Source of the DNA: CAZPHI01 sp964586425
Lineage (GTDB): Bacteria; Bacillota; Clostridia; Lachnospirales; Lachnospiraceae
Direction: 5' to 3'
Length of the DNA: 43,119 bases
Assembly: GCA_964586425.1 (NCBI GenBank)
Contig: CAZPHI010000015.1
Span: 1-43,119 of the forward strand
Made by a program: the position numbers and the translations under genes. The notes below the pieces were generated by a model. It did no database searches. It saw only the letters and a program-made list of their open reading frames with translations, and was not told where the DNA came from. Shown piece by piece: positions 9,407 through 17,836 of this stretch. Each line of letters starts with the position of its first letter. Position 1 is the stretch's first letter.

Positions 9407-9903
9407 ATGCGTATGGCATTGATGTTTGTTTTTTCGGCGGTAATAGTAATACCTGTATGGTTATACATGTATTATGCTGCTAAAAGAGCAGTAACCCTGT
9501 GGGTTTCAAAAGAAAAGAAGTTAAAGGTTTGTATAATAGCACTTTTAGTAAGCAGTATTATAATGATTCCATCACTTGATATGTGGGGAAAGATGGCGAC
9601 TTGGAGTATTGCAGTTGTACATCTATTAGTGTTTACACTTATTACGCAGTTAATCAATTATGTTATTAAGAAAGTTTCNNNNNNNNNNNNNNNNNNNNNN
9701 NNNNNNNNNNNNNNNNNNNNNNNNNNNNNNNNNNNNNNNNNNNNNNNNNNNNNNNNNNNNNNNNNNNNNNNNNNNNNNTTACATATGGATTTAAGGCAGT
9801 TGATAATATGAATGCAATAGTTACATCAGGTCTATCTGGATGGGGATATCCTATTAGAACACAGTCTGTATCGGAGTATGTAATATTGAATATTCAGAAT
9901 TAG
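9407..9903 (+). CDS. Membrane metallophosphoesterase, catalytic core missing in gap
   Basis: Before the gap the protein shows about three hydrophobic helices (residues 1-90) with charged loops. After the gap it shows a C-terminal piece that includes VTSGLSGWGYPIRTQSVSEYVIL. The TSGLSGWGYPIR element matches the conserved end of YkuE-type calcineurin-like phosphoesterases (GxSxWGxPxR), which have an N-terminal membrane region. The family is about 370-400 residues. Only about 130 are present, so roughly 250 residues carrying the metal-binding motifs lie in the gap. The head and tail are in different frames across the 100 N, which confirms the placeholder size is wrong. Start ATG 9407 has GGAGG at 9398-9402. 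It follows the P-loop kinase by 14 bp and is closed by a strong terminator. Confidence 0.6.
9679..9778. other. Assembly gap (100 N) inside metallophosphoesterase
   Basis: This is exactly 100 N. Head and tail of the gene are out of frame across it, and by family length some 700-800 bp should be missing. Confidence 0.95.
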
Positions 9904-9920
9904 TAATAAAATTAGAAAGT

Positions 9921-9958
9921 CTACTATGCAATACAAATATTGCATAGTAGATTTTTTT
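9921..9958 (+). terminator. Strong intrinsic terminator
   Basis: A perfect 13-bp stem (CTACTATGCAATA with TATTGCATAGTAG) around the loop CAAA is followed by seven T. It ends the ECF-kinase-phosphoesterase operon. Confidence 0.92.
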
Positions 9959-9967
9959 GCACTAAAA

Positions 9968-10031
9968 TGAAAAACATTTTCAATTTACTTGACAAAAGAC
10001 AAAAATAGAAGTAAAATGAAAATCGTTTTCA
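9968..10031 (+). promoter_or_regulatory. Fur/Zur-type autoregulated promoter with two boxes
   Basis: A consensus-like promoter TTGACA (9989-9994), 17 bp, TAAAAT (10012-10017) is flanked by two 7-1-7 inverted repeats: TGAAAAACATTTTCA (9968-9982), just upstream of -35, and TGAAAATCGTTTTCA (10017-10031), covering the end of -10 and the transcription start. Each arm pair matches at 6 of 7 positions. The downstream gene encodes a Fur-family repressor, so autoregulation of the zinc operon is the natural reading. Confidence 0.8.
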
Positions 10032-10053
10032 AATCAGAAAGTGAGAGATTAAA

Positions 10054-10542
10054 TTGAATACAGGAAAGAAGTATAAAACAAAACAAAAAGAAGTTATTAC
10101 AGAATGCATTAGAGAAAATAATAATGCATATATAACAATCAAGGAATTATCACATGAGCTTGAAGAAAGAGGAAGTAAAGTAGGGCTTACAACAATATAC
10201 AGAAACTTGGACAAATTAGAGCAGGAAGGAATTATTGGTAAGGTAAGCATCGAAGGAATTAGTGGCACATGCTATTGTTATCTTCCGCAAAAGGAACAGA
10301 GTATAATGTTCTATCTAAAATGCGAACGTTGTGGCAAATTGGTTAATATTGATTGCCCAGAGCTCGCACATCTGTATGGACATCTGTCTAAGGAACACAG
10401 AATATATATTAACCCTGGAAAAACAATGTTCTATGGCATCTGTGAAGGATGTATGGATAAGGAAACATATATCAATGGAAATATCTGTATTGATAAGAAA
10501 ATCTGTATTGATAAAAATGTATGCACTCATAAAGAAGTGTAA
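10054..10542 (+). CDS. zur: Fur-family zinc-type regulator with Cys-rich C-terminal tail
   Basis: This is a 162-residue DNA-binding metalloregulator. The winged helix (about 1-80) has the typical GLTTIYRNLDKLEQEGII recognition region. The dimerisation half has two CxxC pairs (C90/C93 and C130/C133) that hold a structural zinc, and His residues at 106, 110 and 115. It likely represses the operon when zinc is abundant, because it is followed directly by ZnuA, ZnuC and ZnuB homologues. Assigning it as Zur rather than Fur or PerR rests on this context. The start is TTG 10054 after GAGAG; no better ATG exists. Unusually, the tail (137-162) contains a repeated ICIDK unit and a C-T-H end, encoded by a short DNA repeat at about 10483-10520. 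Confidence 0.82.
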   Translation: MNTGKKYKTKQKEVITECIRENNNAYITIKELSHELEERGSKVGLTTIYRNLDKLEQEGIIGKVSIEGISGTCYCYLPQKEQSIMFYLKCERCGKLVNIDCPELAHLYGHLSKEHRIYINPGKTMFYGICEGCMDKETYINGNICIDKKICIDKNVCTHKEV

Positions 10543-10556
10543 GAGATGAGGAAATG

Positions 10557-11552
10557 ATGAAAGTTAATTATATGAAAAAAACAAAAAGAGTAATGAGTAT
10601 TCTACTTTTATTGATACTAATGTCTGCAGCATGTCTTTCAGGTTGTGGAATCAGTGATGCGGAGGACAATGGTAAAATTAATGTTGTAGCTACTATCTTC
10701 CCAGAATATGATTTCCTTCGTCAAATAGGTGGTGATTACATCAATCTATCAATGTTAATGACTCCGGGTTCTGAAAGTCATAGTTATGAGCCAACACCAA
10801 AGGATATAAAAGCAATATCAAGTGCAGATATGTTTGTATATGTTGGTGGAGAGTCAGATGAATGGGTCGATACAATTCTTGATGCCGTTGATAATAAGAA
10901 GACATCAATTGTTACACTTATGGATTGTGTATCTCTAGTTGAGGAAGAAACTGTAGAGGGTATGGCTGGAGAACATACTGAAGAAGAACATGGTAAGAAT
11001 GAACAAGAAGAAAAAGCAGAATATGATGAGCATGTGTGGACTTCACCAAAGAATGCTATCCTAATATGCAAGAAGTTATGCAATACGCTTTGTGAATTAG
11101 ATCCTGAACATAAAGAACAGTATACAAAGAATACAGATGATTATATCAAGCAGCTGGAAGAATTAGATAACTCGTTATCAGAAGTGGTCAAATCAGCAGT
11201 ACGTACCGAGATAATTGTCGGTGATAGATTCCCGTTCAGATACCTGGTTGAGGAATATGGATTAACATATTATGCGGCATTTCCTAGCTGTGCTGATGAT
11301 ACAGAGCCTAATGCAGCAACAATAGCATTTCTTGTAGATAAGGTGAAATCAGACAAGATTCCTGTTGTGTTTCATATAGAGCTTTCTAATGAAAAGGTAT
11401 GCAAGGCTATCTGTGAGCAGACAGGAGCAGCTAATAGACAGTTAAATGCTGTGCACAATATTGCAAAAGATGATTTTAATGCAGGCGTGACATATATTGA
11501 TCTTATGAAACAGAATGTAGAAGTATTAAAGGAAGCTCTTGGACAAAAATAA
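10557..11552 (+). CDS. znuA: Zinc ABC transporter substrate-binding lipoprotein (ZnuA/AdcA type)
   Basis: This is an extracytoplasmic zinc-binding lipoprotein of cluster A-I. The signal peptide ends in a lipobox LSGC near residue 24. The mature protein has NVVATIFPEYDFLRQIGG, the SHSYEPTP motif with a likely first metal-ligand His, an acidic flexible loop with scattered His (HTEEEHGKNEQEEK) and EHVWTSP with the second ligand His. At the third position the usual His-containing strand is replaced by GDRFPFRYLVEEYGL, so the coordination set differs from enterobacterial ZnuA. The protein has 331 residues from ATG 10557, chosen because GAGG at 10548-10551 is better spaced from it than from ATG 10554. 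It is second in the zinc operon, 14 bp after the regulator. Confidence 0.85.
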   Translation: MKVNYMKKTKRVMSILLLLILMSAACLSGCGISDAEDNGKINVVATIFPEYDFLRQIGGDYINLSMLMTPGSESHSYEPTPKDIKAISSADMFVYVGGESDEWVDTILDAVDNKKTSIVTLMDCVSLVEEETVEGMAGEHTEEEHGKNEQEEKAEYDEHVWTSPKNAILICKKLCNTLCELDPEHKEQYTKNTDDYIKQLEELDNSLSEVVKSAVRTEIIVGDRFPFRYLVEEYGLTYYAAFPSCADDTEPNAATIAFLVDKVKSDKIPVVFHIELSNEKVCKAICEQTGAANRQLNAVHNIAKDDFNAGVTYIDLMKQNVEVLKEALGQK

Positions 11553-11587
11553 TAGATGGTTATATATTGACTTTTGTGGAGGTTATG

Positions 11588-12301
11588 ATGAGTTTATTGG
11601 AATGTGAGAATGTTGCCTTTGCTTATGAAGGCACAGAAGTTCTAAAAAATATAAGTTTTACAGTTAATGAAGGCGATTACCTCTGCATAGTCGGGGAGAA
11701 TGGCGCAGGAAAAAGTACACTAATAAAGGGAATACTGAATCTAAAAAAACCATCAGCAGGGCAGATTATAGCTGGTGATGGTCTAATGAAGAGTGAAATC
11801 GGATATCTTCCACAGCAGACTGTTGTACAGAAAGACTTTCCAGCAAGCGTATATGAAGTTGTGCAGTCTGGAAGACTTAATAAGCTGGGATTTAGATTGT
11901 TCTATGGTAAAGAGGATAAAAAGCATATAGAGCATGCACTGGAATTAATGGATATAAAGGACCTTAAGAATAGATGCTACAGGGATTTGTCAGGAGGACA
12001 GCAGCAGAGAGTACTTCTTGCTCGAGCATTATGTGCAACAGAGAAGATGCTTTTGCTAGATGAACCAGTTACCGGTTTGGACCCAATTATGGCAAAGGAT
12101 ATGTATAATCTGATTAAGAAGATTAATAGAGAGGATAATATTACTATTATCATGGTTTCACATGATATCAATGGTGTTATTGAAGATGCTACGCACGTAT
12201 TACATATTGGTAAGGAACAAACCTTCTTTGGGAAAACAAAGGATTATCTTGATTCTGAGGTTGGCCATAGTTTTGTATCAACAATTTATACGGCACAGTA
12301 A
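11588..12301 (+). CDS. znuC: Zinc ABC transporter ATPase (ZnuC type)
   Basis: This is the cytoplasmic ATPase subunit of the zinc importer. All ABC motifs are present: Walker A GENGAGKST, Q-loop YLPQQT, signature LSGGQQQR, Walker B MLLLDEP and the switch His in VSHD. Start ATG 11588 gives MSLLECENVAFAYEG, 237 residues, with GGAGG at 11578-11582 five bases upstream. The longer TTG start would read through the ribosome-binding site. It follows the binding protein by 35 bp and precedes the permease by 23 bp. Confidence 0.9.
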   Translation: MSLLECENVAFAYEGTEVLKNISFTVNEGDYLCIVGENGAGKSTLIKGILNLKKPSAGQIIAGDGLMKSEIGYLPQQTVVQKDFPASVYEVVQSGRLNKLGFRLFYGKEDKKHIEHALELMDIKDLKNRCYRDLSGGQQQRVLLARALCATEKMLLLDEPVTGLDPIMAKDMYNLIKKINREDNITIIMVSHDINGVIEDATHVLHIGKEQTFFGKTKDYLDSEVGHSFVSTIYTAQ

Positions 12302-12324
12302 AGTACTCAGATATGGAGGATCAT

Positions 12325-13146
12325 ATGTTAGGTAGTATATTAGAGATGTTTAGCTATTCCTTTATGGTAAGAGCTATAATAGTAGGAATTCTGGTTTCAT
12401 TATGTTCAGCTTTATTAGGAACCAGCCTGGTACTTAAAAGATATTCAATGATAGGCGATGGCTTATCACATATGGGTTTTGCGGCTTTATCAGTAGCTTA
12501 TGCAGCGAATCTGGCTCCATTAGCAGTTGCAATTCCAGTATGTGTTGTAGCAGCATTCCTATTGCTAAGAATGAATGATAATAGTAAAATAAAAGGTGAT
12601 GCAGCTACTGCTCTTATGTGTAGTGGTTCGCTTGCAGTTGGTGTAATGACAGTATCATTAACAACCGGAATGAATACAGAGATATCCAATTATATGTTTG
12701 GCAGCATCTTAGCGATGAGCAAATCAGATGTTCAGATATCAATTGTATTATCAATTGCTGTAATCGCATTATTTGTTATATTTTATCCCCGTATTTTTGC
12801 AGTTACTTTTGATGAGAATTTTGCAAAGGCTACAGGAACAAGAAGCAATGTATATAATATGGTAATAGCATTGCTTACAGCTGTAACGGTCGTGCTAGGC
12901 ATGAGAATGATGGGAACTCTGCTAATATCAAGTCTTATTGTATTCCCTTCATTAAGTGCAATGAGAGTATGCAAAAGATTTCGTAGTGTTGTGATTACTT
13001 CTGTTATTATATCAATTCTTTGTTTTTGTATTGGAATATATGTATCATATAATTATTCAACTCCAACAGGTGCAAGTATCGTAATTGCTAATATTATAGC
13101 ATTCGCTTTATTATCGGCTGTTGAGAAAATAAGGGAAAGAAAATAA
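12325..13146 (+). CDS. znuB: Zinc ABC transporter permease (ZnuB type)
   Basis: This is the membrane permease of the zinc importer, 273 residues with about eight hydrophobic helices. It shows the ABC-3 family pattern: LLGTSLVLKRYSMIGDGLSHMGFAAL near residues 30-60 and a second-half LGMRMMGTLLISSLIVFPSLSA loop that contacts the ATPase. ATG 12325 follows GGAGG at 12315-12319. The longer start at 12313 overlaps that site. The stop codon is separated by only 2 bp from the next ABC exporter gene, so the exporter pair is probably cotranscribed with zinc uptake. Confidence 0.9.
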   Translation: MLGSILEMFSYSFMVRAIIVGILVSLCSALLGTSLVLKRYSMIGDGLSHMGFAALSVAYAANLAPLAVAIPVCVVAAFLLLRMNDNSKIKGDAATALMCSGSLAVGVMTVSLTTGMNTEISNYMFGSILAMSKSDVQISIVLSIAVIALFVIFYPRIFAVTFDENFAKATGTRSNVYNMVIALLTAVTVVLGMRMMGTLLISSLIVFPSLSAMRVCKRFRSVVITSVIISILCFCIGIYVSYNYSTPTGASIVIANIIAFALLSAVEKIRERK

Positions 13147-13148
13147 TC

Positions 13149-14969
13149 GTGGATGAATTTTACGAACAAAAGAAAAAAGAAACTAAAAAAATTAGTAAAA
13201 TAGATCGACCAGATCATATAATGTCATACTTTAAACTGGAAAAAATCCCACTTATTATAATTACAGTTTCAGGAATTGTATATAATATCGGAATGGCTGC
13301 CGGACCTTATTATGAAGGAAAACTGGCACAATGCTTATATGAGATTATTAATGGAATTAAGACAGCAAAGGATATGATTATTCTTGCTGTCTTATATGTC
13401 GTTGTGATTTTAATCGTTCAGGGTATGCGATGCTTCAAACGTTTTTATGTAAGAAGATTTGCTAACGACACAAGCAGAAATATGCGCCATATGCTTTATA
13501 ATAGCTTAATACATAAATCAAAAAAAGAACTTAATGATGAGGGTACAGGTTCAATAATGACTAAAGCAGTAGCTGATGTTGATGCATGTGCAGAGGGAAT
13601 GCGTAAGTTCACAACAGAAGTATTCGATACCGGAGTTGTATTAATTACTTATATTGTGATGCTTTTTATCTATGACTGGCGACTTACTTTGATAGCAAGT
13701 GTATTTACTCCGATAGCATATATTATTGCAGATAGATTAAAAAAACTCATAATAAGATATAATGCCAGCTACAAACGTTGTGAAGCAAAACTGGCAGATG
13801 AAACAATGGACAGGGTTAACAATGGTTTGACATATAGAATATACGGACGTGAGAAGAATCGATATCAATCATATCAAAAAACTCTAGATGAATATGAGAA
13901 AAAAGCAATTCTTGCCAATATCTGGGAAAGTACGATGGAGCCAGTATATAACATAATTTCAAGCATTGGCGTAATCCTAATTATTTATTTTGGCGCAAAA
14001 AATGTTATGCACACCGGCTGGACTGTGTGGGATATAGGTGCATTTACAACATATCTGGCATGTTTTACAAAGATGGCAGTGAAATCATCAAAGGCGGCTA
14101 AGCTTTTTAATGCAGTGCAAAAAGCTCAGGTTTCATGGAAGAGAATAAAACCTTTGATGAAACCATATGTTGAAAGCAAAAGAATACATGATAAAGTGTT
14201 GGATGGTGATGTAACACTTAAGGTTAATAATGTATCTGTTAGCTATGATAAAGATGGAATTAATAATATATTCAACAATCTTTCCTTTGAAGCGAATAAA
14301 GGTGAGATAATAGGAGTTACTGGGGCTGTTGCCTCCGGAAAAACAACATTTGCAAAGATATTCCTTAATGAAGTAGCGTACAAAGGCCAGGTATTAATTA
14401 ATGGGAGAGAATTAAAGAGTTTGTCTGATTATGAACGAAGCATGATGATTGCATATACCGGTCACGAGCCTGAACTTATGAGTGAAAGCATCAGGGAGAA
14501 TATTCTCGTTGGTGATGAGAATGGTGATGCGTTAGAATACATTAGACTTACTGATATGTGTACTGATATTAAGAGTATGGAAGCTGGAATTGATACAATG
14601 GTTGGAAATAGTGGAGCGAGATTGTCAGGAGGACAGCAGGCAAGGGTATCGCTTGCACGTGCATTGCACCAGAACAGCAAAATAATGATCCTGGATGACC
14701 CTTTTTCAGCACTTGATAAGAAGACAGAATTAGTAATTCTAGATAATATAAGGAAAATATCAAAAGATAAAATAGTGATTATTATCTCTCATAGATTATC
14801 AATATTTGCAGGTTTTGACAGGGTGATATGGCTTCCTGGAGCCAATGCTGTTAATGACGAAGCGATTGAGGCAAAAACGCATAATGAGCTTATGGAAACT
14901 AATGCAGAATACAAGCACCTCTACATGATGCAGGAAGATAATAAGGGGGTGATTACTAATGCACAATAA
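13149..14969 (+). CDS. ABC exporter half-transporter 1 (heterodimer, non-catalytic Walker B)
   Basis: This is a 606-residue type IV ABC exporter half with an N-terminal six-helix membrane domain (about 30-330) and a C-terminal nucleotide-binding domain. Motifs: Walker A GAVASGKTT, signature LSGGQQ (492-497), Walker B IMILDDP, switch His in ISHR. The usual catalytic Glu after Walker B is Asp517 (LDDP). With its neighbour this fits a heterodimeric exporter with one degenerate ATP site. The start is GTG 13149, 2 bp after the zinc permease, with AGGGAAAG upstream. It overlaps the next gene by 11 bp. The substrate is unknown. Its position in a Fur-box-controlled zinc operon suggests a role linked to zinc limitation, although simple read-through is possible. 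Confidence 0.88.
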   Translation: MDEFYEQKKKETKKISKIDRPDHIMSYFKLEKIPLIIITVSGIVYNIGMAAGPYYEGKLAQCLYEIINGIKTAKDMIILAVLYVVVILIVQGMRCFKRFYVRRFANDTSRNMRHMLYNSLIHKSKKELNDEGTGSIMTKAVADVDACAEGMRKFTTEVFDTGVVLITYIVMLFIYDWRLTLIASVFTPIAYIIADRLKKLIIRYNASYKRCEAKLADETMDRVNNGLTYRIYGREKNRYQSYQKTLDEYEKKAILANIWESTMEPVYNIISSIGVILIIYFGAKNVMHTGWTVWDIGAFTTYLACFTKMAVKSSKAAKLFNAVQKAQVSWKRIKPLMKPYVESKRIHDKVLDGDVTLKVNNVSVSYDKDGINNIFNNLSFEANKGEIIGVTGAVASGKTTFAKIFLNEVAYKGQVLINGRELKSLSDYERSMMIAYTGHEPELMSESIRENILVGDENGDALEYIRLTDMCTDIKSMEAGIDTMVGNSGARLSGGQQARVSLARALHQNSKIMILDDPFSALDKKTELVILDNIRKISKDKIVIIISHRLSIFAGFDRVIWLPGANAVNDEAIEAKTHNELMETNAEYKHLYMMQEDNKGVITNAQ

Positions 14970-16590
14970 ACAGGGCTTTGCAAAGGTAATAAAAGATACT
15001 ATCTGTATGCATATTGTACTAACAATAGTATTATTTATTACAATAATAGCTGCGGTAGTTGCAGCATTACTGCCTCCGTTGGTTCTGGAAGACATTATTA
15101 ACAGAATAACGGGTGGAACAGATATATATGTTGGCACAGCGGTAGCTTATTTTATGATTCTTGCTATATCTGGAATATTAGATGGTTTGAAAGAAGTGTT
15201 AATAACAATATATGGACAAAAGGTAACAAGACAGGTACGTGAGGAGATGTGCTTGAAGCTTCAGCGACTGCCTGCACATTATTATATTGAGAATGAACCA
15301 GGTGTAGTAACTTCAAGATTTACTAGTGATACTAATACAGTACAGGCACTGTTTGATAATGGCGTAATTAGTATGATGGTTGATGGATGTAAAGTAATAA
15401 GCATAATCATTGTAATATTTGCTAAAAGTAAGGGACTAGGAATAATTATGCTTTTTGTGACACCACTTCTTTTTGTATTAACAAGGGTATTTCAAAAAAA
15501 GATGCTTAAGGCACAGACTAAGAATAGAATTGCTATCGGTAAAGTTAATAATCATATTCCAGAGACAATAAGCAATATACGAACAATTCATGCGATGTAT
15601 AAGGAAGATTATATGGAGCAGAAATATGACAGGTATATAGATGAAAGTTATAAGGCAATTGATCGTTCAAATGTATATGATTCCATATACTCGCCAATTA
15701 TAATATGGACAAGTTGTATAATTGTAGCTGCAATAATGGTAGCATCTTCACTAGGTGGTACGATGCAGCAATTCTTTGGTATGTCGGTAGGAACTGCAGT
15801 TGCAGTAATTGCATATGTAGGTAAAGTTTTTGACCCGCTTGAGAGCATTGGCATGGAAATTCAGAATATACAAACTGCAGCAGCAGGAATAAAGAGAATA
15901 GATGAATTCCTAAAGGAAAAAGAAAGAGTTATGCCTAATGGTGACGTATTAGTTAATCTAGATAATAATGGAATTATATTTGACAACGTAACTTTTGGAT
16001 ATGATGATATAAAGATATTAAAAAACTATAGTTGCAATATAAATTCTGGGGAAAATGTAACATTTACCGGAAGGACTGGTTCAGGAAAAAGTACAGTATT
16101 CAAATTAATACTTGGACTTTATAATCCGAATACAGGAAGTGTACAGGTATGCGGCGTGGATGCCGGCAATATTCCTGACGAATATAAAAGAAAAATATTC
16201 GGTTATGTTGAACAGAATTTTCATATGGTAAGAGGAAGTATAGCTGATCAGATATCATTATTTGATGAGAATATTAGCAGGGAACAGATTATAGAGGCGG
16301 CTACGATTAGTGGAATACATAATGTTATTATTAATCTTGAAGATGGCTATGATACAGTAATGTCTGAAGGATTATTCTCAAAAGGTCAGATACAGCTGCT
16401 TGCCATTGCCAGGGCAGTAGTTGGCAATCCTGTAATAATGCTTATGGATGAAATTACAGCAAATCTTGATTCAAATACAGAAAAACAGGTTATTGATGCT
16501 ATTGGAATGGTATCGAAAAAGCGAACAATGTTGTCAATATCACATAGAGTATATGGTGGTTTTGAAAGCAGAGAAGAGAAAGTCCTATAA
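14959..16590 (+). CDS. ABC exporter half-transporter 2 (heterodimer, degenerate signature)
   Basis: This is a 543-residue ABC exporter half: membrane domain (about 15-300), then an ATPase domain with Walker A GRTGSGKST, Walker B VIMLMDE with catalytic Glu498, and switch His in ISHR. The signature motif is FSKGQ (474-477) instead of LSGGQ. In a head-to-tail dimer this degenerate signature would face the Asp-type Walker B of partner 1. The consensus site would combine Glu498 here with LSGGQ of partner 1. The C terminus ends about 13 residues after the switch His, shorter than most exporters. Start ATG 14959 has AAGGGGG upstream and overlaps the preceding gene. It probably closes the zinc-regulated operon. 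Confidence 0.88.
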   Translation: MHNKQGFAKVIKDTICMHIVLTIVLFITIIAAVVAALLPPLVLEDIINRITGGTDIYVGTAVAYFMILAISGILDGLKEVLITIYGQKVTRQVREEMCLKLQRLPAHYYIENEPGVVTSRFTSDTNTVQALFDNGVISMMVDGCKVISIIIVIFAKSKGLGIIMLFVTPLLFVLTRVFQKKMLKAQTKNRIAIGKVNNHIPETISNIRTIHAMYKEDYMEQKYDRYIDESYKAIDRSNVYDSIYSPIIIWTSCIIVAAIMVASSLGGTMQQFFGMSVGTAVAVIAYVGKVFDPLESIGMEIQNIQTAAAGIKRIDEFLKEKERVMPNGDVLVNLDNNGIIFDNVTFGYDDIKILKNYSCNINSGENVTFTGRTGSGKSTVFKLILGLYNPNTGSVQVCGVDAGNIPDEYKRKIFGYVEQNFHMVRGSIADQISLFDENISREQIIEAATISGIHNVIINLEDGYDTVMSEGLFSKGQIQLLAIARAVVGNPVIMLMDEITANLDSNTEKQVIDAIGMVSKKRTMLSISHRVYGGFESREEKVL

Positions 16591-16676
16591 GCATAGAATG
16601 TTTTCCTATTGAAGCGTTAGTAAAATTTATGTATAATATAACGGATATAATTACAAATGAATGGGAGGGAGAACTT

Positions 16677-17822
16677 ATGTATATAGCTCTTTATGTAGAG
16701 ATTAATGTACTATGTATTTTGATTTTGATGTATATAGCATATAATTTGAATAAAAATGTAGATAAAAGTATTGAGAAAGTAAGCTTCTTGAAGGTTGTAT
16801 GGGCAATTATAGTTATACTCGCATTAGATATGTTTTGGGGATTAATGGATAAATGGACCTCTAATACAGCAATATTTTTTAATAATATAACTAATATCCT
16901 TTATAGGATTGATACAGGTGTAATAGGTTATCTTTGGTTTATATACTCTGAAAATAAGATTCACAGGAATTTGAAGCGTTCTCTGTTACAAAAATTCTGT
17001 ATATCGATACCTTTGATTATATTGATAACTTTGTGTGTAACATCACCATGGACTAAGCTTATTTTCTATATTGATAAATCTAATATATATCATAGGGGAA
17101 GTATTTATTTTGTACAGATATTATGTGCATCAGGATATCTGATCGCAGCAACAGCGCATGCGATTATTGAAGCAATTAAGGCTAATGAAGGTTATAGAAG
17201 GATGGAATGCTTGTCACTTTGTTCTTTTTCTATTTTGCCAGCAGTGGGGGTAGCGTGTACATATACATCTTTTGGACTTCCCATTATGTGGCCAATGGCA
17301 ACAATGTCTATTCTGATGATCTATTGTAATTTTCAGGAGTATCAAATCTCAAAGGATGAGTTGACAGGACTTAATAACAGGCGTTATCTGGATGTGTATG
17401 TAGAATCAATTGTTAAGGATTCACATGTGAAAATGTCATATTTTATTATGATAGATATAGATAAATTTAAGAATATTAATGATTTATATGGACATCTTGA
17501 GGGTGATAATGCATTAATTGAGACTGCAGATATGCTTCGTACTGCATGTGATAAAAAGAATGTCTTTCTTGCTAGATATGGTGGGGATGAATTCGCTATT
17601 GTATATAGAACTATAGATGAAAAAGATGTGAATATGCTTATACTAGAGATACGCGATGCTTTTTTAGTGAGAAATAACATTACTAATTTACAGTATAATA
17701 TTGATATCAGTATAGGGTTGGGTAAATGTACTGATACAGTTAATATGTCGGCCAAGGAATTGGTTAAATCTGCTGATCAGGCATTGTATGAAGAGAAAAA
17801 AAGAAAAAAACAAATTAAATGA
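16677..17822 (+). CDS. Membrane diguanylate cyclase
   Basis: This is a 381-residue protein with an N-terminal membrane region of about seven hydrophobic helices (residues 1-220) and a C-terminal GGDEF domain starting at DELTGLNNRRYL. The active-site motif RYGGDEF is intact and there is no RxxD I-site at the expected place, so it should make c-di-GMP without classical product inhibition. The membrane part probably senses an unknown signal. ATG 16677 follows GGGAGG; the upstream ATG 16629 would include that site in the coding region. It ends only 14 bp before the TetM-like/NYN gene, so the two are probably cotranscribed. Confidence 0.85.
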   Translation: MYIALYVEINVLCILILMYIAYNLNKNVDKSIEKVSFLKVVWAIIVILALDMFWGLMDKWTSNTAIFFNNITNILYRIDTGVIGYLWFIYSENKIHRNLKRSLLQKFCISIPLIILITLCVTSPWTKLIFYIDKSNIYHRGSIYFVQILCASGYLIAATAHAIIEAIKANEGYRRMECLSLCSFSILPAVGVACTYTSFGLPIMWPMATMSILMIYCNFQEYQISKDELTGLNNRRYLDVYVESIVKDSHVKMSYFIMIDIDKFKNINDLYGHLEGDNALIETADMLRTACDKKNVFLARYGGDEFAIVYRTIDEKDVNMLILEIRDAFLVRNNITNLQYNIDISIGLGKCTDTVNMSAKELVKSADQALYEEKKRKKQIK

Positions 17823-17836
17823 ACAGAGGTTAGCTG

